Below are positions 1 to 5,452 of a stretch of DNA of 6,029 bases, one piece after another. A model generated the notes under the pieces. The model was given only the letters and a program-made list of their open reading frames with translations. It did no database searches and had not been told where the DNA came from. The stretch's first letter is position 1, and each line of letters opens with the position of its first letter. A program made the translations under genes and the position numbers. The stretch is from Bacillota bacterium (GTDB lineage Bacteria; Bacillota; Dethiobacteria; DTU022; JAAZDR01), in contig JAAZDR010000064.1 in the NCBI GenBank assembly GCA_012512705.1, forward strand, positions 1 to 6,029, given 5' to 3'.

Positions 1-589
1 AGTTTACACTGCAAAATGTGCAGTTAAATGGACAGCCGCGAGAAGTAAGAACAGGAACGGTTGAGAGCTTCCCCATATTGACAAAAAGGGAAAGATCAGG
101 AGATGGTAATGAATTCAGATCTTCAGCGCAAGGGGGTGGAGGATTATGAACAGGCTCCCCATCCAAAATATAGGAAACTCCGGGTATTCCCAGCGGGGCA
201 GCACCTTTACCTATTGCTTCCAGGAGAGGAAGGATCGCCGACTCTCCCTCTCCCCTGATCACATAATCGGCATAATTTAAAGCTTCTTCGGGCATAAAAG
301 TAGCATGCGGTCCGCCAATTATTACAGGCATTCCCTTTTCCCGGAGGAAACGGGCGATCCGGTATCCTTCAGTGGAGGTGGAAGTAATTATCGATATCCC
401 GACAAGATCGGAATCAAGTAAAGCAGGAAGCTCAATCTCTCCACTTTTTTCAAAAAATATTTTCACCTGGTAACCTTTACTGCGCAAAACTGAGCCCAGC
501 TGCGGCAGTCCAAGCCGGGGCATATTTACCGTGCTGTATACATGTGCTCCCGGGGCCTTTGGCTCAATTAAGGTGATCTTATTTAACAT
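1..589 (-). CDS. B12-binding-domain radical SAM protein, N-terminal part (cut by window edge)
   Basis: An open frame on the minus strand starts at ATG 589 and runs off the left edge without a stop (196 complete codons). Residues 1 to about 150 resemble the Rossmann-like cobalamin-binding domain found in front of many radical SAM enzymes: PRLGLPQLG (24-32), a GISIITS strand (64-70), GGPHATF (92-98) and RGEGE (112-116). The classical B12-ligating DxHxxG motif is not seen, as in many members of this group, so bound cobalamin is uncertain. The start of the radical SAM domain is clear: SRGCPFNCTFC gives C186, C190 and C193, the CxxxCxxC motif that binds the [4Fe-4S]-SAM cluster. A GGAG site lies 7 nt before the ATG. 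The gene points the same way as the redox operon upstream but lies 224 bp away, so co-transcription is uncertain. The substrate cannot be told; methylase or rearrangement-type radical chemistry is typical of the family. The family call is firm. Confidence 0.9.
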   Translation of the reverse strand, partial: MLNKITLIEPKAPGAHVYSTVNMPRLGLPQLGSVLRSKGYQVKIFFEKSGEIELPALLDSDLVGISIITSTSTEGYRIARFLREKGMPVIIGGPHATFMPEEALNYADYVIRGEGESAILPLLEAIGKGAAPLGIPGVSYILDGEPVHNPPPPCAEDLNSLPSPDLSLFVNMGKLSTVPVLTSRGCPFNCTFCSVN

Positions 590-596
590 GCTACCA

Positions 597-600
597 CTCC
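597..600 (-). promoter_or_regulatory. Ribosome binding site of the radical SAM gene
   Basis: On the minus strand GGAG is followed by 7 nt and then ATG at 589. This spacing supports the ATG as the true start of the radical SAM gene. Confidence 0.6.
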
Positions 601-675
601 ATAATTCTTTGTTGTGTCCGGATAAAGCGCTTCTGCTTACCCCTCTCACTTAATATTGTTTGTTTATAGATTTAA

Positions 676-703
676 AATTATTTAAGCTGATCTCTAAATA
701 ATT
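676..703. repeat. 9-bp AT-rich inverted repeat in the spacer
   Basis: AATTATTTA (676-684) and TAAATAATT (695-703) are perfect inverted copies around a 10-nt centre. The stem is entirely A/T, so it would be a weak RNA hairpin and has no following T-tract as a terminator would. A protein-binding site upstream of the radical SAM gene or a chance AT palindrome are both possible. Confidence 0.4.
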
Positions 704-813
704 ATTTCCTGGGAAAGCGCATATTTCTACAGGTTTTACGCTGAGGTACCCGCTTTATGCCCTTTAACCGTCGATAATTAGATAATTTGCCCTTTCCCCT
801 TCGATATATGTAG

Positions 814-1446
814 CTAACTGATACTTAATAAGTACTGTACAGCATTGGTTATCGGAACACCATACGGACAGCGGCAACGTCGGCAGTCGAGGCACTGTTC
901 TAAATCCTTCCGTGTTATGGGCAGCTTCAGCTTAGGTTTCAGCGGATTCAGAAGAGCCTGTGCCACCTTGACAAAAAACAAGGGGCCCGGGAAGCTGCCC
1001 TGCAGTTCAAAGCGGGGACATGTCGCCAAACAGCAAAAGCACTCGGTGCAGGAAAGGAGCTGCCGGTATAAAGACGAAAGCGCAAAATTGCCCTCTGGTG
1101 GTTCAGAAGGGGGTAGAGCTACCTCATGCTTCCTGAACAGCTCATAGTAAAACCGCCTCTCTACCGCCAGGTCTGCAGTTACAGGGAGCCTTTCTAGGGG
1201 AGCAAGCTCCAGATCGCCCCTTACTTCGGCCAAGCAGGCCGGGTAAGGGCGGCTGTTAATAGTGATTCCACACAGACCGCAGTGTTTGAAACGGCAGCCG
1301 TAGCGGAATACAAGGCTGGGATCTGCAGCCTGTATTTCTAACAATACCCCAAGAACTGTCCGGTTGCCTTCAAGCCCTAACGAATACGACTGGAGATAAC
1401 TGCCCCGGGAGCCTCCGGTTCGCCTGATACGAACATTAATTTTCAA
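814..1446 (-). CDS. SdhB/FrdB-like iron-sulfur subunit
   Basis: This is a 210-aa electron-transfer subunit of the succinate dehydrogenase/fumarate reductase Fe-S family, predicted to pass electrons between the flavoprotein encoded just upstream and an unknown soluble partner. Numbering from the TTG start, the N-terminal plant-type ferredoxin domain carries C51, C56, C59 and C71 (C-x4-C-x2-C-x11-C), the SdhB [2Fe-2S] pattern. The C-terminal domain has CTECFCCLATCP with C133, C136, C139 and C143 (C-x2-C-x2-C-x3-CP, plus an extra C138). It ends with CLDCRRCRCP, giving C185, C188, C191 and C193, a C-x2-C-x2-C-x1-CP motif two residues shorter than usual. The TTG at 1446 is preferred over the in-frame GTG at 1476 because GGAGG sits 8 nt before it and the protein then begins like other SdhB proteins (KINVRIRR). 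The gene overlaps the flavoprotein gene by 11 bp. It is somewhat shorter than typical SdhB (about 235-250 aa). No membrane-anchor gene follows. Family assignment is firm; the electron partner is unknown. Confidence 0.88.
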   Translation of the reverse strand: MKINVRIRRTGGSRGSYLQSYSLGLEGNRTVLGVLLEIQAADPSLVFRYGCRFKHCGLCGITINSRPYPACLAEVRGDLELAPLERLPVTADLAVERRFYYELFRKHEVALPPSEPPEGNFALSSLYRQLLSCTECFCCLATCPRFELQGSFPGPLFFVKVAQALLNPLKPKLKLPITRKDLEQCLDCRRCRCPYGVPITNAVQYLLSIS

Positions 1447-3214
1447 AACTGTCCCCTCCCCCCTTAAAATTCTCACCCTGCGCCTTTTCCACTACGCGCA
1501 CGAAAATCTCCCCGTTAGTTTCAGCAATTATTGTTTTCGAATCATCAGCCAGAGCAACTTCAACATTCCGACGGCGCCAGCGGGGAAGAGGATGCGGATG
1601 ATCACAGCGGTAATGCATCCCAATACTTTCCTTGCGGGCTAAAGCGCTCTTTACAATTGCTTCGGCCACCAAAATCATAAACCGTGCTTCCAGGGCTTGG
1701 AGGCATGTATAGCCATCCCAATCTCGGCAGCTCAGCGTCATAATCTTTTCTTTCAGCTTATTAATCAGATTCAGCGTCTCGTTAAGCCCCTTTTCTTCAC
1801 GTCTGACACCAGCAAAGCGGTGCATGAGAGCGCCGAGCTTTAGTTTAAGATGGTAAGGATGGATAAGAATTGGGCTATCGATTCTATCCCGGGCCAGCAA
1901 ATCAGCGCGTACATATTTTTCGCTTACCATCTCTGCAAGCTCTCTCCCTTTTATTCTTTTTCCGCCATTGAGGGAACCACAGGCATCCCTTGCAGCACGC
2001 AAACCATAAACAAAGCACTCCGCCAGGGCCACAGAGCCCAGGCGGTCAGCGCCATGCACACCCCCTGCTGCTTCACCGACGGCATAAAGATTGGGGACGC
2101 TCGTCCTCCCCCAGGAGTCAATTTTAACCCCGCCGAGGGAAAAGTGCTGTGTTGGATAGACTTCAAAAGGTTCTTCCCAGCGAGCTGCCTCTTTGCCGTA
2201 AGCCTGCCGGAGAATTTCGATCATCCCCGTCTCTTGTCCAGCCCGGTAGGCCTCCTTCCCCTCCGCGGAGCAGAGATTATCTCTTAGGTCGAGGTAGAGA
2301 CCGCCATGGGGGCCACCTCTTCCAGCAGCAACCGCATCAACAATACAGCGGCTTACCTCGCTCCGCGTTTTAAGATGCAGATCCCCTAAAACTATCTCTC
2401 CTTGATTGTCCCGCAGCACTCCATGCGGACCAGCATTCGCCGGATCACCAATATTGATGCCAGCCATATCCGCAGGATAAACAAGGGCAAAGGGGAGATA
2501 CTGGGCAAGTTCCATATCAACCAGCTCTGCTCCGGCTAAAAGCGCCAGCGCATAACCATCGCCAGTAGCACAAGACATATTATCCGTATGCGGAAAATAA
2601 AGCATCCCCGCGCCACCAGCAGCGAGCACAGTTTTCTCTGCGCTGACCACAAAGTGCTTAGCATCAACAAGATCAAGACAGAGTGCGCCGGCTACGCCGC
2701 GTTCCCTGTTCTCGGCAAGCAGAAGCTCGGCAACAGCCACCTCTTCTAAAACACGGACACCGCTTCCCAGCAGTGCAAAGCGCAGTATATGGGAAAGGGA
2801 ACGACCTTTGTACGGACTGAATAGCGTGCGGGGCGCCCTGTGCCCCCCGGCCTGCATGGTGCGCACCCTTCCGTATCCTTTGCCGCCATCATCGCGAAGA
2901 TAAATATGTCCCCATCTTTCAATCTCTTCGTTCGCAGCGGCTGCCTCTTTCACCAGCACACGCACCAAAGAAGGATCATTTAAATAAGCTCCTGCCCGAC
3001 GTATATCTTCGTAAAAAAGCTCCTCTGAATCTCCTTCTTCAACGCCGCAGGAAGCAACTATTCCCCCGGCAATGCGCGTATTCCCATAGCCGCAAAACCC
3101 TTTATCAACTAAAATTACCCGCGCACCGTTCCGTGCCGCCTCCACCGCAGCGGTTGTACCGGCTGCACCGCCCCCGATCACAAGCAGATCACAGCTGACT
3201 ACTTCCACGTTCAT
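1436..3214 (-). CDS. FAD flavoprotein, succinate dehydrogenase/fumarate reductase family, divergent active site
   Basis: A 592-aa cytoplasmic flavoprotein predicted to oxidise or reduce an organic acid and exchange electrons with the SdhB-like protein encoded next. The FAD Rossmann motif is G14-x-G16-x-x-G19 followed by VDK (36-38). GGHRAPRT (123-130) and LAAGGAG (197-203) are further family blocks, and the second FAD block is VPNLYAVGEAAGGVHGADRLG (373-393). The helical C-terminal domain contains RKESIGMHYRCDHP (527-540). Compared with E. coli SdhA, by eye, the catalytic Arg (R284, in TRSEVSR), substrate His (H357, PTQHFSLGG) and Arg (R391) are kept. The His of the QFHPT motif is Leu240 (QYLPF) and the TEG segment is replaced by DP (257-258). 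The His that binds FAD covalently in SdhA aligns with Gly44, so FAD should be non-covalent. There is no signal peptide or membrane segment. A GTG at 3208 is an alternative start with a better-spaced GAGGG. The gene overlaps its neighbours on both sides. L-aspartate oxidase and thiol:fumarate reductase TfrA are relatives; the true substrate is open. Confidence 0.88.
   Translation of the reverse strand: MNVEVVSCDLLVIGGGAAGTTAAVEAARNGARVILVDKGFCGYGNTRIAGGIVASCGVEEGDSEELFYEDIRRAGAYLNDPSLVRVLVKEAAAANEEIERWGHIYLRDDGGKGYGRVRTMQAGGHRAPRTLFSPYKGRSLSHILRFALLGSGVRVLEEVAVAELLLAENRERGVAGALCLDLVDAKHFVVSAEKTVLAAGGAGMLYFPHTDNMSCATGDGYALALLAGAELVDMELAQYLPFALVYPADMAGINIGDPANAGPHGVLRDNQGEIVLGDLHLKTRSEVSRCIVDAVAAGRGGPHGGLYLDLRDNLCSAEGKEAYRAGQETGMIEILRQAYGKEAARWEEPFEVYPTQHFSLGGVKIDSWGRTSVPNLYAVGEAAGGVHGADRLGSVALAECFVYGLRAARDACGSLNGGKRIKGRELAEMVSEKYVRADLLARDRIDSPILIHPYHLKLKLGALMHRFAGVRREEKGLNETLNLINKLKEKIMTLSCRDWDGYTCLQALEARFMILVAEAIVKSALARKESIGMHYRCDHPHPLPRWRRRNVEVALADDSKTIIAETNGEIFVRVVEKAQGENFKGGGDSFEN
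1455..1459 (-). promoter_or_regulatory. Strong ribosome binding site that sets a TTG start for the Fe-S gene
   Basis: A G-rich run on the minus strand (1453-1463) contains GGAGG at 1455-1459, 8 nt before TTG 1446. It lies inside the last codons of the flavoprotein gene. The upstream GTG alternative at 1476 has no comparable site in front of it. This makes the TTG the more likely start and gives translation coupled to the flavoprotein stop. Confidence 0.6.
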
Positions 3215-4256
3215 ACCCTCGCTCTTTCTCCAAAGGGAAATCGGTTTCTAAAGCCTCAATTTTTTCAACTACACTGGACAACAGCGGTATCCCGCTCCTT
3301 AAACGTTCCTGCATCTTCCGGTACGAACGCTCACCCGGCATAAAAATCTCCTCCACCCCTTCGGCATGTTTGCTTGCCTTCAGAGTATCTATCAGGCGGC
3401 CTACATTTTCCTTAAACCGCTCCAGGGTGGCAAAGCGTTCAATATCAATCACGATCAGCAGGTGAGCCATATTTTGTGCACGATCAGCATCATCAATTGC
3501 CCCTACTCCCGTGCTGAAGCCGGAATCTACTAAGATACCTGTTAAGATCTCGAGCATCAGTGTAATGCCGTAGCCTTTATGCCCGGCGATCGGCAGCAAA
3601 ACACCATCCAGCGCTTTCTGAGGATCAGCAGTAGGCCTGCCTTCAGCATCCATGGCCCAGCCAACAGGAATCTTTTCTCCTTTTTCCAGCGCTATCCTTA
3701 TCTTTCCTGCGGCAACAACACTGTTGCTGATATCAAGGATGATTGGGTAATCCTTGTTCGAAGGAACAGCTATTGACCAGGGGTTATTACCTAAAAGAGG
3801 AGTTGTCCCCCCCCACGGTGCAAGCCGGGCTGGAGCGTTACTGGTGACAATGCCGACCATATTTTTCTCGGCAGCGATCGCTGCAAAATAACCGGCTGCG
3901 CCAAAATGGTTACTTGCCCGTATGCCAACCACCCCTGCCCCAAATTTTTTTGCTTTATCGATTGCCAGATGCATCCCTTTTACTGTGGCAGGCTGTCCTG
4001 GTCCGTCCCCGGCATCGATCAAGACTGTAGCGTATATATCTTTGAGGACCTTCAGCGGCCTCCAGGGAATCGTCCTAAAACGGGCGATATATGCCGGCAG
4101 ACGTGCGACTCCGTGTGAATCGATCCCCCTTAAATCTGCATGTACTAAAGAATCGGCAATGATATAAGCGTCTTCATCCGGTATGCCGATTTTCACCAGC
4201 GCATTCTGACAATACTGGCGCAATTTTTCCGCATGAACGTAATACACTCTTGTCAT
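3189..4256 (-). CDS. Ldh2/malate-L-lactate dehydrogenase family oxidoreductase
   Basis: This 355-aa cytoplasmic enzyme is predicted to interconvert a 2-hydroxyacid and its 2-oxoacid using NAD(P)H. The family also includes malate, lactate, sulfolactate, ureidoglycolate and 2,3-diketogulonate enzymes. Hallmarks in order: RGIDSHGVARLPAY (43-56) with the presumed catalytic H48; SNHFGAAGYFA (115-125); APWGGTTPLLGNNPW (146-160); ILDISNSVVAAGKI (173-186); GWAMDAEGRPTADP (199-212); and LPIAGHKGYGITLMLEILTG (221-240). All family blocks are present, so the enzyme looks intact and of normal length. The hydrophilic tail after about residue 337 comes partly from the 26-bp overlap with the flavoprotein gene. 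The ATG is supported by GGAGGAGG 7 nt upstream. It is the first gene of the operon, downstream of a TATAAT box. Motifs do not decide the substrate. Being co-encoded with an SDH-like flavoprotein makes malate or a related hydroxyacid attractive, but that is inference. Confidence 0.92.
   Translation of the reverse strand: MTRVYYVHAEKLRQYCQNALVKIGIPDEDAYIIADSLVHADLRGIDSHGVARLPAYIARFRTIPWRPLKVLKDIYATVLIDAGDGPGQPATVKGMHLAIDKAKKFGAGVVGIRASNHFGAAGYFAAIAAEKNMVGIVTSNAPARLAPWGGTTPLLGNNPWSIAVPSNKDYPIILDISNSVVAAGKIRIALEKGEKIPVGWAMDAEGRPTADPQKALDGVLLPIAGHKGYGITLMLEILTGILVDSGFSTGVGAIDDADRAQNMAHLLIVIDIERFATLERFKENVGRLIDTLKASKHAEGVEEIFMPGERSYRKMQERLRSGIPLLSSVVEKIEALETDFPLEKERGYERGSSQL
3216..3220 (-). promoter_or_regulatory. 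Putative ribosome binding site of the flavoprotein gene
   Basis: GAGGG on the minus strand ends only 1 nt before ATG 3214 but lies 7 nt before an in-frame GTG at 3208. This suggests the GTG two codons further in may be the used start, shortening the protein by two residues (MEVVSCDLL). A GGAG further upstream at about 13 nt from the ATG is the alternative. Confidence 0.4.
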
Positions 4257-4263
4257 CAGTTAT

Positions 4264-4271
4264 CCTCCTCC
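4264..4271 (-). promoter_or_regulatory. Strong ribosome binding site of the Ldh2-type gene
   Basis: GGAGGAGG on the minus strand, 7 nt before ATG 4256, is close to the ideal Shine-Dalgarno sequence and predicts efficient translation of the first operon gene. Confidence 0.75.
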
Positions 4272-4330
4272 ACTACTGAACAAAGCTGCTAAGCGTAACA
4301 AATGAAAATTTTTTAATTTACTTCCATTTA

Positions 4331-4336
4331 ATTATA
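4331..4336 (-). promoter_or_regulatory. Putative -10 box of the three-gene redox operon
   Basis: A perfect TATAAT is read on the minus strand, about 75 bp before the Ldh2-type start codon, giving a leader of roughly 65-70 nt. The -35 position (near 4354-4359) has no TTGACA-like hexamer and is covered by an inverted repeat. That pattern fits a promoter that needs an activator or is blocked by a repressor. The spacer is AT-rich, so a chance match is possible. Confidence 0.4.
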
Positions 4337-4349
4337 TGATTTCCCTGCT

Positions 4350-4375
4350 GTTAAAGAGAAAAGGCTTCTCTTAAC
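4350..4375. repeat. Inverted repeat over the -35 region, candidate operator
   Basis: GTTAAAGAGAA (4350-4360) and TTCTCTTAAC (4366-4375) are inverted copies with one bulged base around a 5-nt centre, AAGGC. The inner 7 bp (AAGAGAA/TTCTCTT) are perfect. It lies between the divergent genes, over the expected -35 of the redox operon promoter. It lacks a T-tract on either strand, so an operator is more likely than a terminator. A separate perfect 10-bp palindrome, TAAAATTTTA, lies at 4385-4394. Confidence 0.45.
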
Positions 4376-4426
4376 ATAAACTTTTAAAATTTTAGCCATC
4401 CAATTAGTTTTTATTTAGCTTGCTCT

Positions 4427-4439
4427 TGCTATTTATGAT
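4427..4439 (+). promoter_or_regulatory. Putative -10 region of the MoxR gene
   Basis: TGCTATTTATGAT reads as an extended -10 (TGC followed by TATTTA) overlapping a TATGAT, about 50 bp before the MoxR start codon. No good -35 hexamer is visible. This is a weak call in AT-rich sequence, supported mainly by its position in the divergent spacer. Confidence 0.3.
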
Positions 4440-4478
4440 AAAATTAAGCCAACGTATTAAATAAAAATATATATAGCC

Positions 4479-4483
4479 GGAGG
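4479..4483 (+). promoter_or_regulatory. Ribosome binding site of the MoxR gene
   Basis: GGAGG lies 6 nt before ATG 4490, and no nearer in-frame alternative has such a site. It fixes the start of the MoxR protein. Confidence 0.7.
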
Positions 4484-4489
4484 GAAAAT

Positions 4490-5434
4490 ATGGATTTTGC
4501 ACCTTGCAAAAAAATTGTTGACAATATCGCCAGGGTTGTCGTCGGAAAATCAGAGGCTGTCAAGCTGCTCATCGTCGCCCTTCTGGCCGAGGGACATGTG
4601 CTCTTGGAAGATGTCCCCGGAGTAGGCAAAACACTGCTTGCTAAAACTCTTGCCAGGAGCACCGGAGGTTCTTTTAAACGCGTACAGTTTACCCCGGATC
4701 TGCTGCCTGCTGATATCACAGGCTTCAATATTTACAACCAGCAGAGCGGCGAATTCAAATTTCAACCCGGACCGGTGAGCGCCAACATCCTGCTCGCTGA
4801 TGAAATTAACCGGACGATTCCCCGTACACAGGCCAGCTTACTAGAAGCAATGGAAGAGCGGCAGGTTACCGTTGATGGGATCACCCGTGCCCTTCCAGAA
4901 CCTTTTCTGGTCATCGCTACGCAGAACCCTATTGAACTGGAGGGGACATTTCCCCTGCCGGAGGCACAGCTCGACCGTTTCCTGCTGCGAATCAGTCTCG
5001 GCTATCCCAGCAAAGAAGAAGAGGATTTAATTATCTCGCGCTTCCAAGAAACCAATCCGCTGGAGGATCTGCAGCCGGTAATCTCTCCAGCAGAAGTTGT
5101 CAACCTGCAAAAACAACGCCGTACGATTAAAATAAGCCCTGCTATCCGTGAATATATCGTTAAAATTGTCGATGCCACCCGCCGCTCACCGCTTTTACGC
5201 TTTGGTGCCAGCCCCCGCGGTTCTTTGAGCCTTATGCGCGCCGCCCAGGCAATGGCCGCCTTCGAAAACAGGGATTATGTTCTGCCCGATGATTTAAAAG
5301 CAATAATCAAGCCCGTTCTTGCGCATCGCTTGATCCTTAAGCCAGAGGAAAAGATGCGCGGTACGACTGCAGAAGATATTCTGGAAGAGATTATCGCTCA
5401 AGTAGAAGTGCCGACTCCTGGCGTTAACGAATAG
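4490..5434 (+). CDS. MoxR-family AAA+ ATPase
   Basis: A complete 314-aa cytoplasmic AAA+ ATPase of the usual MoxR length. ATP-binding and hydrolysis motifs are all present: Walker A in LEDVPGVGKT (39-48, K47), Walker B in ILLADEINR (100-108, D104/E105), sensor 1 in ATQNPIELEG (143-152, N146), LPEAQLDRF (156-164) and sensor 2 in GASPRGS (239-245, R243). The small lid domain follows, with VLPDDLKAI (264-272). MoxR proteins are thought to act as chaperones that assemble or activate protein complexes, often together with proteins carrying von Willebrand factor A or DUF58 domains. The next gene, 18 bp downstream, is a DUF58 protein, giving the common MoxR-DUF58 pair. It is transcribed divergently from the redox operon, and nothing in the sequence ties it to that operon. 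No residue appears to be missing. Family call is firm; client protein unknown. Confidence 0.95.
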   Translation: MDFAPCKKIVDNIARVVVGKSEAVKLLIVALLAEGHVLLEDVPGVGKTLLAKTLARSTGGSFKRVQFTPDLLPADITGFNIYNQQSGEFKFQPGPVSANILLADEINRTIPRTQASLLEAMEERQVTVDGITRALPEPFLVIATQNPIELEGTFPLPEAQLDRFLLRISLGYPSKEEEDLIISRFQETNPLEDLQPVISPAEVVNLQKQRRTIKISPAIREYIVKIVDATRRSPLLRFGASPRGSLSLMRAAQAMAAFENRDYVLPDDLKAIIKPVLAHRLILKPEEKMRGTTAEDILEEIIAQVEVPTPGVNE

Positions 5435-5452
5435 GGCAAGGTGACTGACATT

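Larger units (their letters stand above)
590..813. other. AT-rich intergenic spacer, no gene seen
   Basis: This 224-bp stretch lies between the stop of the Fe-S gene and the start of the radical SAM gene. No convincing coding frame, tRNA or riboswitch-like structure was found. It holds a 9-bp AT-rich inverted repeat (676-703) and two tandem GATAATT copies (773-779 and 781-787). A TATAAA on the minus strand (663-668) could be a -10 box for the radical SAM gene, but no matching -35 box is present. No GC-rich hairpin with a T-tract follows the Fe-S gene, so read-through into the radical SAM gene cannot be excluded. Confidence 0.5.

Noticed and set aside
773..787. Two GATAATT copies with an 8-bp period as a possible repeat array or operator
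   Set aside because: Only two short AT-rich copies, easily explained by chance in this spacer.
845..1147. Plus-strand open frame opposite the Fe-S gene
   Set aside because: It is antisense to the cysteine motifs of the SdhB-like protein; its cysteine/arginine-rich translation is a by-product of that sequence.
1850..2287. Plus-strand open frame of 145 codons inside the flavoprotein gene
   Set aside because: It lies entirely antisense to a gene with clear FAD-family motifs and its translation shows no recognisable domain; it is a shadow frame.
1436..3214. Naming the flavoprotein and Fe-S genes sdhA/sdhB or frdA/frdB
   Set aside because: The family is clear, but key substrate residues differ, no anchor subunit is present and the partner is an Ldh2-type enzyme, so the specific names would overstate what is seen.
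4350..4375. Reading the inverted repeat as a rho-independent terminator
   Set aside because: The stem is short and AT-rich, no T-tract follows on either strand, and no gene ends next to it; both flanking genes start from this spacer.
4257..5434. MoxR as part of the redox system (for example a cofactor-insertion chaperone for the operon)
   Set aside because: It is divergently transcribed and already has its usual DUF58 partner directly downstream, so the standard MoxR-DUF58 module explains it without a link to the operon.
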